Of a stretch of DNA of 34,958 nucleotides, positions 7,275-16,535 are shown piece after piece. This DNA is from Deltaproteobacteria bacterium (GTDB lineage: Bacteria; Desulfobacterota; Syntrophobacteria; BM002): positions 1 through 34,958 of the forward strand of contig JAFDGZ010000027.1 in assembly GCA_019309045.1 (NCBI GenBank), given 5' to 3'. A model generated the notes under the pieces. That model did no database searches. It had not been told where the DNA came from and was given only the letters and a program-made list of their open reading frames with translations. Both the position numbers and the translations under genes were made by a program. Position 1 is the stretch's first letter, and every line of letters begins with the position of its first letter.

Positions 7275-8096
7275 CTATTCGAATGGACGCCTGTGAATGC
7301 CGAGCTGGCGCCAGAATTCACCGCGAAACTTGCGAGCTGTTCCCAGATTGACCTCCTCGATGCTCAGCTGTTCTCGCCTGTCCAACTCTACTGTAACCCA
7401 ACTTTCTAGATTGTCCAGGCTGCGGAACCATATTCTGAAATCATCTTTCGTGACCAGTTTGGGTGGTTGGACAATGAAACTGTGACCGCCATGCTGTCGA
7501 TACACCCGGCCGCCAATGCGGCTGTTGAAATCAGCGGTATTGATCCCCACAACCGGGATAAAATTGTCAAAAGCACGTACCAGGGCTCCATATTTCCAGT
7601 GGCCCCTGAGAAGGGGGAAAATGGCTTGATTTATAATCAAGTCAGCACCACGGTCCGTGAGAAGCCTTGCTGCTTCCGGCTGGCCCCAGAAATCGAGGCA
7701 GACTGGAATGCCCAGGCGCCCAAAATCTGTTTTGAATACCGGGTAGTCCCCGCTTCCAGGCGTGAGACCCATGCGGTCACGTTCCAATCTTCCCAGGTTG
7801 TATTTTCGTTGGCGCCCTACCAGGTTGCCATGCCTGTCAAAGAGCGTGGCTGTATTGTACCACTGGTTGCCCACCACCTCAATGAGTCCAGCAACGATGT
7901 AACAACCGAGTTTTTTCGCCATCTCCGCCACCACCTCATCTCCGGACCAGGGAAAGTACTCGGGCAAACAGGCAACGTCCACCTCCCTGCCGTAGCATTT
8001 CTCCAGCAGCCTGATGGCATGTCCTATGTTTCGAGGGTCGGCTAATTCTGGATAGGGTTTGGCCTGGACAATAGCAACTCGAACTGTCTCTTTCAT
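7275..8096 (-). CDS. Carbon-nitrogen hydrolase (nitrilase superfamily)
   Basis: A 273-aa amidase/nitrilase-superfamily enzyme with the full catalytic triad: Glu46 in CLPEYF, Lys98 in RKYNLG and Cys133 in PVCLDFWG. Members cleave nonpeptide C-N bonds in amides, nitriles or N-carbamoyl compounds, or transfer acyl groups. The short N-terminus [10 protein letters not shown] is the usual first beta strand. The ATG has GAGG at short spacing. It starts 48 bp after the EEP-family gene and probably shares its transcript. The specific substrate cannot be read from the sequence. Confidence 0.88.
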   Translation of the reverse strand: MKETVRVAIVQAKPYPELADPRNIGHAIRLLEKCYGREVDVACLPEYFPWSGDEVVAEMAKKLGCYIVAGLIEVVGNQWYNTATLFDRHGNLVGRQRKYNLGRLERDRMGLTPGSGDYPVFKTDFGRLGIPVCLDFWGQPEAARLLTDRGADLIINQAIFPLLRGHWKYGALVRAFDNFIPVVGINTADFNSRIGGRVYRQHGGHSFIVQPPKLVTKDDFRIWFRSLDNLESWVTVELDRREQLSIEEVNLGTARKFRGEFWRQLGIHRRPFE

Positions 8097-8143
8097 ATGA
8101 CCTCAACTTTCCGAATCGTCTGCAGTGTGCTTCAGCGGTCTGA

Positions 8144-8935
8144 CTAAGGTTGTTCAGCTCCAGGAGTCACCGAGAGCTCGAGCTTGGCCACGTAGGGAAA
8201 GTGGTCCGAAGGATAGCGGCCCTCCACGTTTTCATCAGCCACTACTGCGTCTACTACTACTATTTCGGGTACCACCAGGATCCAGTCGATTCTTCCTTTC
8301 TGGGGGATGCCTGTGAAGCCATGGTGAGTGTAACTCCTCTCATCTTCCTCCCTGCCCAGGACCTGCCAGGTGTCCACGAATGGGCCATCAGGGAGAGTAA
8401 GCACCTTGTGAACCTCAGAGCCCGGCATGTCGTTGAAATCCCCCATGAGTACTATCGGCTCCTCTCTATTGACGGACCAGTCACGAATAATTTTCGCCCC
8501 TTCTACCCTGGCCAGTCGCGAGATGTGGTCGAGATGGGTCACCGCACACCACACTCTCTGGCTGTTATCTCTCATCTCCAGGAGCACGTAACTCAGCATG
8601 CGCGGAAAGGCAGAATCCCAGCTCTTGCTGAGGTGAACATGAGGTGTTTCTGACAGCCAAAACTCTCCTCCTTCAACAGAGAGAAAATGATCTCGGCGAA
8701 AAAACAGGGTGGGATACTGGCAGTTGTCGTCCCAGTATCGCCAATCTGCAGAAATCTGGTAATCCTGCAGGTGCTGGCTCAGGTAAGAAAGCTGCGAGGG
8801 CTTGCCTTCCTGGGTGCCGAGCACATGCGGGCTATACTTCCTGATGGTCTCGAGGAGTATTTCACAGCGGTTCGCCCAGCAGTTGTCGCCGTCAAATTCA
8901 TTTTCAAAGCGGAGATTGAAGGTCATGACTCGCAA
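8144..8935 (-). CDS. Endonuclease/exonuclease/phosphatase (EEP) family hydrolase
   Basis: A 263-aa EEP-fold Mg-dependent phosphoesterase. It opens LRVMTFNLRFENE, has the metal ligand Glu in GTQEGKPSQL, the core VLMGDFNDMPGSE and the terminal RIDWILV and YPSDHFPYVA (catalytic Asp-His pair). Members include DNase I-like nucleases, sphingomyelinases and sugar-phosphate phosphatases; this small single-domain type is usually of unknown substrate. The TTG at 8935 is chosen because GGAG lies six bases before it; ATG at 8926 would remove three residues and ORF extension to 9001 has no ribosome site. No signal peptide is seen, so it is cytoplasmic. Confidence 0.85.
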   Translation of the reverse strand: MRVMTFNLRFENEFDGDNCWANRCEILLETIRKYSPHVLGTQEGKPSQLSYLSQHLQDYQISADWRYWDDNCQYPTLFFRRDHFLSVEGGEFWLSETPHVHLSKSWDSAFPRMLSYVLLEMRDNSQRVWCAVTHLDHISRLARVEGAKIIRDWSVNREEPIVLMGDFNDMPGSEVHKVLTLPDGPFVDTWQVLGREEDERSYTHHGFTGIPQKGRIDWILVVPEIVVVDAVVADENVEGRYPSDHFPYVAKLELSVTPGAEQP

Positions 8936-9142
8936 AAACAACTCCTTTCTCACCTGTGGAAAATTAGGCGCTCGTGGCAGGATTATATATAACTCCAGCA
9001 CGATGCCGCAAGCGGTAGCGACCAGCCCATATGGAAACTTTCTTGCTATCAGAAGCTAGCAACTGGTAATAAGGGTAGTGCCGACAACAATCTTTCCTGG
9101 CAGACTGAAACCTGTGCGAAGAGAGGCAAGCAGTCTCAGGCC

Positions 9143-10522
9143 ATGCACTCAGATACATCAGCAGCTCATCCCAGTCCGACCCGGGCAGAAACAACTGGCC
9201 GTGAAATCATTGGTTGGTGCTTCTACGACTGGGCAAATTCAGCCTTCGCCACCACGGTGCTTGCTGCAGTGCTGCCCATCTATTTTGCATACATTTTCCC
9301 CAAGCAGGGCCTCTACCTTGGACTTCCTGGGGGGCCAGGCTGGATCACCCGGGCTCCCTCGCTCTGGGCCTATGCAGTGTCCCTATCCCTGTTGCTGGTG
9401 GCCCTGAGCAGTCCGCTGCTCGGCGCCATAGCCGATCGCACCGGTGCAAAGAAGCGCTTTCTCGCCTGCTATGCCTTTACTGGGGCAGCTTGCACCAGTC
9501 TCCTCTATCTGGTGCAGAAAGGTGATGTCTGGCTCTGCCTCATTCTGTTCATGATAGCCAACATCTGCTTCGCCGGGGGCAATGTCTTCTACAATGCTTA
9601 CCTGCCGCAAATGGCTGAACCGGAGAAAATGGACCGCCTGTCCGGCTGGGGTTTTGCCGCCGGCTACCTCGGCGGTGGCCTCTTGCTCGCTCTCAACCTG
9701 CTCATGGTCAAGAATCCTGCCCTTTTCAACATACCAGACCCGCTGTTGGCCACACGTCTGTGCTTTATTTCCGTGGGACTGTGGTGGGCCGTATTTACTA
9801 TACCCACACTTGTCCTGGTCAAAGAGCGGGCCCCACTGCCGCCAGCATCGGACGACAATGTATGGCGCTGCAGCTTTCACAGACTCCGGACAACCCTGGC
9901 CAAGATTCGCAGCTACAGCGAGCTCTTGCGCTTTCTCATTGCCTTTCTCATTTACAACGACGGCATTCAGACAGTGATAGTAATGGCTACCATTTTCGGG
10001 AAGACTGAACTGCAACTCAGCTCCTCTACCCTGCTCACTACCCTCTTGCTCATCCAGGTCATTGGCATACCCGGGGCAATTCTCTTCAGCAAGTTGGCAG
10101 ACTGGTTCGGAGCCAAGTTTGCTCTGATGCTCTCTCTGGTCGTCTGGACTGCAGTTGCCTGCTACGGCTTCTTTGTGCAGACGGCGGTGGAGTTTCTTCT
10201 GCTGGCAGCGGCAGCAGGTCTGGTGCTCGGCGGCAGTCAGTCTATAAGCCGCTCCCTATATGGTCGCTTCGTACCCCCGGCGCACAGTGCTGAATTTTAT
10301 GGATTCTACGCGGTCAGTAACAAGTTTTCCTCCATACTTGGTCCCCTGCTGTTCGGCTTTCTTACAGATCTTACCGGCAACATAAGAATCGCGGTTCTCT
10401 CCATAACAGTCTTCTTCCTTGTTGGCATGGCCTTATTGGCGGGGGTGGACGTGGAAAAGGGAAAGCGGCAAAGGCGCCTGGGCAACGGTGAGGAGACTCA
10501 CTCTCCGTTGCAGCAAAGTTGA
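9143..10522 (+). CDS. UMF1-family MFS transporter (Atg22-like)
   Basis: A 459-aa major-facilitator protein with about twelve hydrophobic helices. The signature after a polar N-terminus, EIIGWCFYDWANSAFATTV, and the early loop GAIADRTGAKKR are those of the UMF1 (bacterial Atg22-like) family. Fungal Atg22 exports amino acids from the vacuole; bacterial members are mostly uncharacterised. The ATG has only a weak ribosome site. It is divergent from the EEP gene. The last 25 bp overlap the 3' end of the convergent gene 10498-10932. Confidence 0.86.
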   Translation: MHSDTSAAHPSPTRAETTGREIIGWCFYDWANSAFATTVLAAVLPIYFAYIFPKQGLYLGLPGGPGWITRAPSLWAYAVSLSLLLVALSSPLLGAIADRTGAKKRFLACYAFTGAACTSLLYLVQKGDVWLCLILFMIANICFAGGNVFYNAYLPQMAEPEKMDRLSGWGFAAGYLGGGLLLALNLLMVKNPALFNIPDPLLATRLCFISVGLWWAVFTIPTLVLVKERAPLPPASDDNVWRCSFHRLRTTLAKIRSYSELLRFLIAFLIYNDGIQTVIVMATIFGKTELQLSSSTLLTTLLLIQVIGIPGAILFSKLADWFGAKFALMLSLVVWTAVACYGFFVQTAVEFLLLAAAAGLVLGGSQSISRSLYGRFVPPAHSAEFYGFYAVSNKFSSILGPLLFGFLTDLTGNIRIAVLSITVFFLVGMALLAGVDVEKGKRQRRLGNGEETHSPLQQS

Positions 10523-10932
10523 CAGCAGTTTGCCTGCGAAGAACTGTGCTCGGAATGTTTGCTGTCACGGCAGAAGTCAGCTTTCAGACGGGCGCCAATT
10601 TGGACTAGAGCGGAAATATCGAAGCAGCCATAATCATGCATCCATTGATGCAAAATTCGCTGCTGCTCCTTGTCAAGATCTTGAAAGGTTTGCTGGGGGG
10701 CTCCCGGGATCTCCAACTGGCCTGGCTCTTGGTGGTTGTTCTTTATGCTCAGCATTATGTGCAGCAGCAAACGATCCGCCGGGCTCGTCTGTGGATCTTT
10801 CATGTCGAGCATCATCACCTGCACGTCAAAGTCTTTTATACTGCAGTCCCAATATCTCTTCCACCTGAAAGGAAAACACCGCTGCATAAGGTCCATAAAC
10901 CGAAGTTTGTGAGCGGTATTGTTCTCTGTCAT
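10498..10932 (-). CDS. Hypothetical protein with a Cys-rich tail
   Basis: A 144-aa protein that I do not recognise. The N-terminus is basic and Met-rich. The body is mixed charged sequence with LLLHIMLSIKNNHQE and LHQWMHDYGCFDISALV, and it ends in CCQLCC plus three residues. No membrane segment or signal peptide is present. The frame is open up to 11022, but ATG 10932 has AAGGGGG upstream. Its last 25 bp overlap the convergent MFS gene. The CC-x2-CC tail could bind metal, but no second Cys pair completes a known motif. Confidence 0.55.
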   Translation of the reverse strand: MTENNTAHKLRFMDLMQRCFPFRWKRYWDCSIKDFDVQVMMLDMKDPQTSPADRLLLHIMLSIKNNHQEPGQLEIPGAPQQTFQDLDKEQQRILHQWMHDYGCFDISALVQIGARLKADFCRDSKHSEHSSSQANCCQLCCNGE

Positions 10933-11070
10933 GAGCACTCGGCCCCCTTCTTGGTAGTGTAATTTTTTATTTTTAGCAAATTTTCGCTTCGAAGCCCAGT
11001 GGAAAACGACATCCGGCACCACATGTTTCCTTTCGCGCCTAGCTGGCCCACGGCCGCCAGGCTGCAGATT

Positions 11071-11607
11071 TTATCCTGACACCCTGCTGATGAATTGCTG
11101 CACTGCTGCGGGAATCATCCGACGGATGAAAGGTTCTCTTTCGAACTCGGTTAGACTGCGAAACTCATAATAACGCGGGTGAGAGGGGTGCAACTCGGGC
11201 ACCGCCGGTCTGCGCCCTTTGGGCCTGGATTCATACTGCGAGGCGAGTTGCACAATTGGCAGCCGTTGTGTTTCACTGGCAACCAGCCATCTCAGCCGAT
11301 GCATGCATTCGAATCGCAATTGGTCCAGTAGAAAAATGGAGACATCCACCACTTCCATCTTGGTAGTCTTGTCTAGAGAAAAGAAATCACTGCCCTTCCC
11401 CAGCTGTCGCACCCCCATAATGAAATCATAGAGAAGAAAAATCCGCTGTTCCTCGGGCGAGACCAGGAAAGCAAGCGTTTCATCCGACAGGTCCACAATT
11501 CTGGTGGTTTCGTCGAGCTTGTCGCTAAAATGTCTGGCCCAGTTCTTGAAACCTCTGTTTGCTGCCTGCCTGAGTCTAACAGATTCGAGATGAATGATTT
11601 CAGCCAT
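11071..11607 (-). CDS. Hypothetical soluble protein
   Basis: A 178-aa protein with no recognised domain. It is mainly helical and charged: an N-terminal helix (HLESVRLRQAANRG), a hydrophobic middle (EEQRIFLLYDFIMGV) and a conserved-looking basic end (FIRRMIPAAVQQFISRV). The middle contains an Asp/Leu-rich helix near LLDQLRFECMHRLRW. ATG 11607 is preferred to the longer frame start at 11637; its ribosome site is weak. It lies 138 bp upstream of the Cys-tailed hypothetical gene on the same strand, possibly in the same transcript. Confidence 0.6.
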   Translation of the reverse strand: MAEIIHLESVRLRQAANRGFKNWARHFSDKLDETTRIVDLSDETLAFLVSPEEQRIFLLYDFIMGVRQLGKGSDFFSLDKTTKMEVVDVSIFLLDQLRFECMHRLRWLVASETQRLPIVQLASQYESRPKGRRPAVPELHPSHPRYYEFRSLTEFEREPFIRRMIPAAVQQFISRVSG

Positions 11608-12446
11608 ACTACTAGGCCACTCTCTTCGTCTGCCCACGGGTGCGGCTGCAACTCTGGCCTGGCATATCTCTATCTCTTACAGAAAAGGCTCGAGCCACTA
11701 TAAGGCTGGCAATTGCTGCAGCGCCAAGTATCCATCCATTTCCCTGCCTTGCTTGCAGAGTTTGTCAGAGCCGCAGGCCAGGGCCGGCAATAAGTCACCT
11801 GTACGGCTCTGTCTATCAATTACCAAAGCCCTGCCAGCTTCTACTAACGTCACCAGGCACCCGGCGTCGCTCAAGGGGACGCTGTCCGTCTTTGCGAGCT
11901 ATAGATGCGCCGTGCCGTTGGACTTAACGAGAGCTGGTTTGGGTGGGCTTGGAGATACTAGAGAACATGAGTTGTCCTGCATCTGTATAGCATGATCCTC
12001 CAAATAAGACAACATGATAATTTTCGACTTCCTCAATGCCTCCCAGTGGTCCTCCCCAACAATGATTCTGGGCTGCTCGACAATCCAGCCTTTGAATGTC
12101 CTGCAGTTCTAGCTTACCGGCCGGTCCACCAGCCACCCAGAAATGACGCCTGCTAACAGGCCTCTCTGATTGCCGCTCCACAAAGAGTGCCGACAGGGCA
12201 GCGTGGTCAGCAAGAGATCATTGGCCGCGCCCAGGCTTTGGAGCCAATTGCCTCAGATTATTGTCGCTACTATCTGCTGATCTATGATCGAAGATATATT
12301 AAATCGTCTTGATTCTCGTGTCGATGAAAGCAGGGCAAATATTTATTTGCCTTAAAGTCCAGTCTCATTCTTGACAGAGCAAGGCCGAGTATGAGAAGTT
12401 GGTGATCAACTGAAAATCGTTAGCTATTTTGCTGAAGGGGATCCAC
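11608..12446. other. Intergenic stretch without a recognised gene
   Basis: Over 800 bp. The open frames here have no ribosome site and no family-like sequence. The only structure noted is the perfect 18-bp palindrome at 12334-12351, in an AT-rich part preceding the gene at 12447. Confidence 0.5.
12334..12351. promoter_or_regulatory. Perfect 18-bp palindrome, candidate operator
   Basis: GGCAAATA and TATTTGCC are perfect arms around a central TT. The site lies about 95 bp upstream of the coiled-coil gene at 12447 in an AT-rich region that may hold its promoter. There is no T-run after it, so a terminator is unlikely; a dimeric regulator binding site is the best reading. Confidence 0.4.
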
Positions 12447-12926
12447 ATGGTCGAGGAGATAGCGAAAAAGGTAATAGAGAGAATAGAAAATATGAGCAGA
12501 GCCGAAGATGAGTTCGAGGATGAGACTCTGCGTGAGTTTGCTGTTACCATTCAACATCTCCTGAAGAGGCACGCCCGCACGGAGGAGGTTCTGGCTCAGG
12601 CTGCCTCACTCTGTGCCCTGGAACAGTTCCAAAAAGACATGCAAAAACTGATAGATTACGCCAAACTGGGAGGCCTCAAGGAAAGAGAGGCCACCTTACT
12701 GGAAGTCCTGGATAAATTCGAAAAGGAGCTGGCCACTGCGGTGGCCACGAAAATCGACCAGTATGGCAGATCAGAGGAGGTGGCCAGCGAGATCACCGAG
12801 GCCATTCTCCTCCACCTGGAACCTACTCTCGGGCGAGGAAAATGGCAGGCCCGAGAAAAAAAAGCCATCCTCGAAACCGTCTCCCGCGTCATGGCAGGCT
12901 ACCTGGTGGCAAAAGTGGAAATCTGA
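12447..12926 (+). CDS. Helical hypothetical protein
   Basis: A 159-aa, highly charged and almost wholly alpha-helical protein, with heptad-like Leu/Glu/Lys spacing throughout (for example KKVIERIENMSRAEDEFED and LLEVLDKFEKELATAV). No Cys pair, membrane segment or catalytic motif was recognised. The ATG at 12447 follows GAAGGGG at a good spacing; the frame extends upstream to a TTG with no ribosome site. Its final 28 bp overlap the 3' end of convergent trpA, so the two genes terminate inside one another. Confidence 0.65.
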   Translation: MVEEIAKKVIERIENMSRAEDEFEDETLREFAVTIQHLLKRHARTEEVLAQAASLCALEQFQKDMQKLIDYAKLGGLKEREATLLEVLDKFEKELATAVATKIDQYGRSEEVASEITEAILLHLEPTLGRGKWQAREKKAILETVSRVMAGYLVAKVEI

Positions 12927-13711
12927 GAAGAAGCATCACTCGCTTGCCTGCCAGCCAGCTTCGAGTAGAAGGCGTTGACCGCTCCTGCTCCCTCGGATTC
13001 GAGAAGACGCAGCGCTGCGGTGCCCACTACGGCAATTTCCGCCTTGCCTTGCAAGAACTCCACGTCAGCCCTGCTGCTCACCCCGAAACCCACGGCCAGG
13101 GGTAGCCTGGTGGCCTCCCTGCATCTCGAGAGAAAATCAGTCACTTCAGAGGAAAAGGTTGTTTTGCTTCCTGTGACACCCTTGCGGGCAACACAGTAGA
13201 AAAAACCTCTGCCAAATGTGGCCAGGTAACGCAGCCGAGTGGGCGCAGTGGTGGGAGTTAGAATGAAAATGGGATCAATATTGCTCTTGTCTGCTGCCTC
13301 CAGGTAGAAATCGGCCTCTTCAGGAGGCAGATCTGCTACAATGGTACCTCTGATGCCAGCCTCAGCAGCCTCGGCAAGAAAGCGCTCCGCTCCTCTCTTG
13401 TACATGATATTGCAGTAGGTCATGAAAAGAAAAGGTATGTCAAAGCTGGAGGTAACTCGTCTGGCAAACTCCAGACAGTCAGCCACTCGAACACCAGCTG
13501 CCAGGGCAGCCTGATTTGCTTTGACAATGACCGGGCCGTCTGCAATGGGCTCCGAAAATGGAATCTGCAGCTCCATCAGGTCCACACCGGCAGAGACAAT
13601 CTCGCCCACAAGATCAAGACTGCTCTGCAGATCTGGGTAGCCCACCACCACATGGGCCATGAGGAGGATCTTCTTTTCCCTGCATCGCTCTCTTATGTAC
13701 TCTTCAAGCAC
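12899..13711 (-). CDS. trpA: Tryptophan synthase alpha subunit
   Basis: A 270-aa alpha subunit that cleaves indole-3-glycerol phosphate to indole and glyceraldehyde 3-phosphate in the last step of tryptophan synthesis; indole is passed to TrpB. The two catalytic residues are visible in MELQIPFSEPIADGP: Glu47 and Asp58. The phosphate-binding end is present as AVGFGVSSRADVEFL and VVGTAALRL. The start is GTG with GGAGG seven bases before, and it overlaps trpB by 8 bp, indicating translational coupling. The wording HVVVGYPD at the first strand differs from the enteric FVTAGDP type and is common in anaerobic deltaproteobacteria. It is the last gene of the operon and overlaps the convergent gene at 12447 by 28 bp. 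Confidence 0.96.
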   Translation of the reverse strand: MLEEYIRERCREKKILLMAHVVVGYPDLQSSLDLVGEIVSAGVDLMELQIPFSEPIADGPVIVKANQAALAAGVRVADCLEFARRVTSSFDIPFLFMTYCNIMYKRGAERFLAEAAEAGIRGTIVADLPPEEADFYLEAADKSNIDPIFILTPTTAPTRLRYLATFGRGFFYCVARKGVTGSKTTFSSEVTDFLSRCREATRLPLAVGFGVSSRADVEFLQGKAEIAVVGTAALRLLESEGAGAVNAFYSKLAGRQASDASSQISTFATR

Positions 13712-14933
13712 GGTATGCCTCCGATTTCGATGCTATGAACGATTCCCAGCCGGAGTCGCCCAGGGCCTCAGCAATGGTAAATATATCTTTGTCGCCCCGG
13801 CCTGAGAGATTGATCACGACGATGTCTGCCTCACTCAGTTGATCCGCTTCCCTGAATGCCCCAGCAAGCGCATGTGCAGATTCCAGCGCTGGAATAATCC
13901 CCTCTTCCTTCATGACCAATCTCGTGGCTGCCAGGACTTCTCTGTCAGTGGCTGCTTCGAATCGCACCCTGCTCTCCTCGGCGTAGGAGGAAAGAATAGG
14001 AGAGACGCCGATATAATCGAGCCCAGCGGCAACACTGTGAGTCTCCTGCATCTGACCGTCGTCATTCTGCAGAAAATAGGTCTTGTAACCCTGGGCAATG
14101 CCCACATCAGCATGATCAGAGGCAAGCCTGGCTGCATGTCTGCTGGTATGCAGGCCTTCGCCGCCGGCCTCTACTCCTACGAGCTCCACTTCAGGATCAT
14201 CGAGAAAACCACTGAAGATACCAAGGGCATTCGAGCCGCCGCCAACACAGGCATAGACCCTGGTGGGCAAACGGCCGGCCTCCCGGAGTATCTGCGCTCG
14301 AGCTTCCTTTCCTATGATGGCCTGGAAGGAGGCCACCATCTCTGGATAGGGATGCGGGCCACAGGCAGTGCCCAGCACATAGTGGGTGGTGTCCATGTTG
14401 CCTGCCCAATCCCGAAGCGCCTCATTAATGGCGTCCTTGAGAATGCGAGCCCCATCGCATACAGGCACCACTTCGGCGCCCAGCTGTTCCATCCAGAATA
14501 CATTGGGCCTTTGCCGAGCCACATCAACCTCTCCCATATAGACAGTGCAGGCGAAGCCGAACTTGGCAGCCATGGTGGCAGTGGCCACCCCGTGCTGGCC
14601 AGCGCCTGTCTCGGCTATGACGCGCGTCTTGCCCATTCTCTTGACCAGCAGCCCCTGTCCCATGACGTTGTTGAGTTTGTGCGCCCCAGTATGATTCAGA
14701 TCTTCCCTTTTCAAATAAAAGCGAGGTCCGCCAAAGCGGCAGCTGAGGTTGTCACAGTAAGTAAGGGGGGTTGGTCTGCAGGAATAGGTTCTCATGAGCT
14801 GCTCAAACTCTTGCCAGAAAGATTGGTCTTCCTTTGCGGCTGCAAAGGCCTCTTTTAACTGTTCAAAGGTGGCACTGAGAATCTCCGGAATAAAGGCGCC
14901 GCCAAAGCGGCCGAAATATCCTTGTTTCGACAT
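13704..14933 (-). CDS. trpB: Tryptophan synthase beta subunit
   Basis: A 409-aa PLP enzyme that condenses indole with serine. The PLP lysine is Lys86 in NHTGAHKLNNV, followed by AETGAGQHGVA (catalytic Glu), the phosphate-binding GGGSNALG and the terminal NLSGRGDKD. The opening YFGRFGGAFIPE and the full length are those of the standard TrpB1 type that works with TrpA, in keeping with the adjacent trpA. ATG 14933 is preceded by AGAGGGG. It starts nine bases after trpF stops. Confidence 0.97.
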   Translation of the reverse strand: MSKQGYFGRFGGAFIPEILSATFEQLKEAFAAAKEDQSFWQEFEQLMRTYSCRPTPLTYCDNLSCRFGGPRFYLKREDLNHTGAHKLNNVMGQGLLVKRMGKTRVIAETGAGQHGVATATMAAKFGFACTVYMGEVDVARQRPNVFWMEQLGAEVVPVCDGARILKDAINEALRDWAGNMDTTHYVLGTACGPHPYPEMVASFQAIIGKEARAQILREAGRLPTRVYACVGGGSNALGIFSGFLDDPEVELVGVEAGGEGLHTSRHAARLASDHADVGIAQGYKTYFLQNDDGQMQETHSVAAGLDYIGVSPILSSYAEESRVRFEAATDREVLAATRLVMKEEGIIPALESAHALAGAFREADQLSEADIVVINLSGRGDKDIFTIAEALGDSGWESFIASKSEAYRA

Positions 14934-14942
14934 GTTCCCCTC

Positions 14943-15593
14943 TCAAGTCAGTATGGTCTGCCGAACGTTTTTGATGAACTGTCTCATCTTGTCGTGGTCC
15001 TTCACCCCAGGGCTCTTTTCTAGACCACTGCTGGCGTCTACGCCATAGGGTTTAGCCTTGCTGATGGCAGCAGCCACGTTTTCAGGAGTGAGCCCTCCGG
15101 CCACAATGATTCTGCCATACTGCCGGGCCTGCCGCGCCAGCTCCCAATCAAAGGTTGTGCCGGTGCCGCCGCTCATGCCGCTGACAAAAGTATCAAGGAG
15201 TAGAGCTGCCGTCACCCCTGTATAGGCGGAGAGTCCGGACAGATCTCCCTGGTTCCTTACCCGCTGCGCCTTGATGACCTTCTGGGCAAAGCGCCGACAG
15301 TAGTCCACAGATTCATTGCCGTGGAATTGCAGAACATTCAGGCCACACCAGGAGGCAGTCCTTGCTACTTCTTCAGCAGAGGCATTTACAAAAACACCCA
15401 CTGTCTGCAAAAAAGGCGGCAGCTTGGCAATTATCTCCCTAGCCCTTTCGGGCAAGATTCGTCGGGGGCTCGCAGCAAAGACAAAGCCGAGGGCGTCAGC
15501 TCCCATCGTGGCAGCCGCCATGGCGTCCTCCAACCTGGTAATGCCGCAGATCTTGATGCGAACCACCTGCGGCTGTAGAGCACTCGAGCACAC
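14943..15593 (-). CDS. trpF: Phosphoribosylanthranilate isomerase
   Basis: A 216-aa TIM-barrel enzyme that isomerises N-(5-phosphoribosyl)anthranilate to CdRP. The catalytic Cys lies in VRIKICGIT and the catalytic Asp in LLLDTFVSG, followed by the phosphate-loop pattern GGTGTTFDW and VAGGLTPENV. The start is GTG 15593, with AGAGGAG six bases before; this adds about ten residues ahead of the first strand. It is a separate gene, not fused to trpC as in enterobacteria. Confidence 0.95.
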   Translation of the reverse strand: MCSSALQPQVVRIKICGITRLEDAMAAATMGADALGFVFAASPRRILPERAREIIAKLPPFLQTVGVFVNASAEEVARTASWCGLNVLQFHGNESVDYCRRFAQKVIKAQRVRNQGDLSGLSAYTGVTAALLLDTFVSGMSGGTGTTFDWELARQARQYGRIIVAGGLTPENVAAAISKAKPYGVDASSGLEKSPGVKDHDKMRQFIKNVRQTILT

Positions 15594-15655
15594 TGCTGTC
15601 TCCTCTGAATCATGATGCCGGACGGGTAACTGCGCTGGCCCTCAGCCTGCAACCC

Positions 15656-16465
15656 TTACCCTATCTGCGTTCGGGGCGCTGCTCTTCTGGAGGCGCCCAG
15701 TAGTTCTCTCAGCCTGTCCCCTGGCTCCTCTGCCCGCATGAGAGAAGTACCCACCAGAGCTGCCTGGACACCCATAGCTGCCAGTGATGCCAGATCATGG
15801 TGATCCTGAATGCCGCTCTCACTCACCACCAGCCGCTCGCCTGAAATCATGGGCATCAGCCTTTTTGTGGTGTGGAGATCGACCGCAAAGGTTTGTAGAT
15901 TCCGATTGTTGATGCCGATAATCCTGGCCTCCGTTTTCAGGACCCATGCCAGTTCTTTCTCGTCGTGGACTTCCACCAGGCATGCCATCCCCAGTGAATG
16001 CGCCAGGTCCATAAGGGCCGGCAAGGTGTTGCTGTCCAGCAGGGCAGCAATGAGTAAAATCGCATCAGCACCAGCAGCACGGCTGGCCAAAACCTGAACG
16101 GCATCGATTATGAAGTCCTTGCAGAGAAGCGGCAGTGAGGTGGCTGCCCTGGCCTGGGTCAGGTAGTCGAGGCTGCCAAAGAAGAACCTTTTGTCGGTAA
16201 TGACTGATATGGCTGCCGCTCCTGCTCTCTCATAAGAGGCAGCGATTGCTGCCACATCTAATCGGGACCTGATGATCCCAGCGGAAGGAGATCCCTTCTT
16301 TATTTCCGCTATCACTGCAGGCATGCCGCCCCGCCGCAGCGCAGCCGCAAAGTCGCGAACCGCACCCGCCCGCTCAGCTGCCTGCAAAAGATCTTTCTGC
16401 GGCACTCTCTTTTTCAGCCCGGCAACTTCTTCTCTCTTGGCTCTTGCTATGCGATCAAGTATCAC
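15656..16465 (-). CDS. trpC: Indole-3-glycerol phosphate synthase
   Basis: A 269-aa TIM-barrel enzyme that closes the indole ring of CdRP. Family blocks are in order: AEIKKGSPSAG (substrate Lys), SVITDKRFFFGSL, PLLCKDFIID, LVEVHDEKEL, GINNRNLQTF and VVSESGI. GTG 16465 follows AGAGG at about eight bases. It is stand-alone (no TrpF fusion) and sits 70 bp after trpD and 62 bp before trpF. Confidence 0.96.
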   Translation of the reverse strand: MILDRIARAKREEVAGLKKRVPQKDLLQAAERAGAVRDFAAALRRGGMPAVIAEIKKGSPSAGIIRSRLDVAAIAASYERAGAAAISVITDKRFFFGSLDYLTQARAATSLPLLCKDFIIDAVQVLASRAAGADAILLIAALLDSNTLPALMDLAHSLGMACLVEVHDEKELAWVLKTEARIIGINNRNLQTFAVDLHTTKRLMPMISGERLVVSESGIQDHHDLASLAAMGVQAALVGTSLMRAEEPGDRLRELLGASRRAAPRTQIG

Positions 16466-16535
16466 TCTGTTAAACCTCTGAATAGCAGGAGTTCACACCC
16501 TGCTTCCGCCGCTGACCGCCTGCTCCCTGGCCATG

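Noticed and set aside
11924-12181. Minus-strand 85-codon frame in the gap before 12447
   Set aside because: No ribosome site, no motif, and low-complexity wording.
13839-14858. Long plus-strand open frame (339 codons) inside trpB
   Set aside because: It lies antisense to an intact trpB with all motifs, has no family-like sequence, and its length follows from codon bias.
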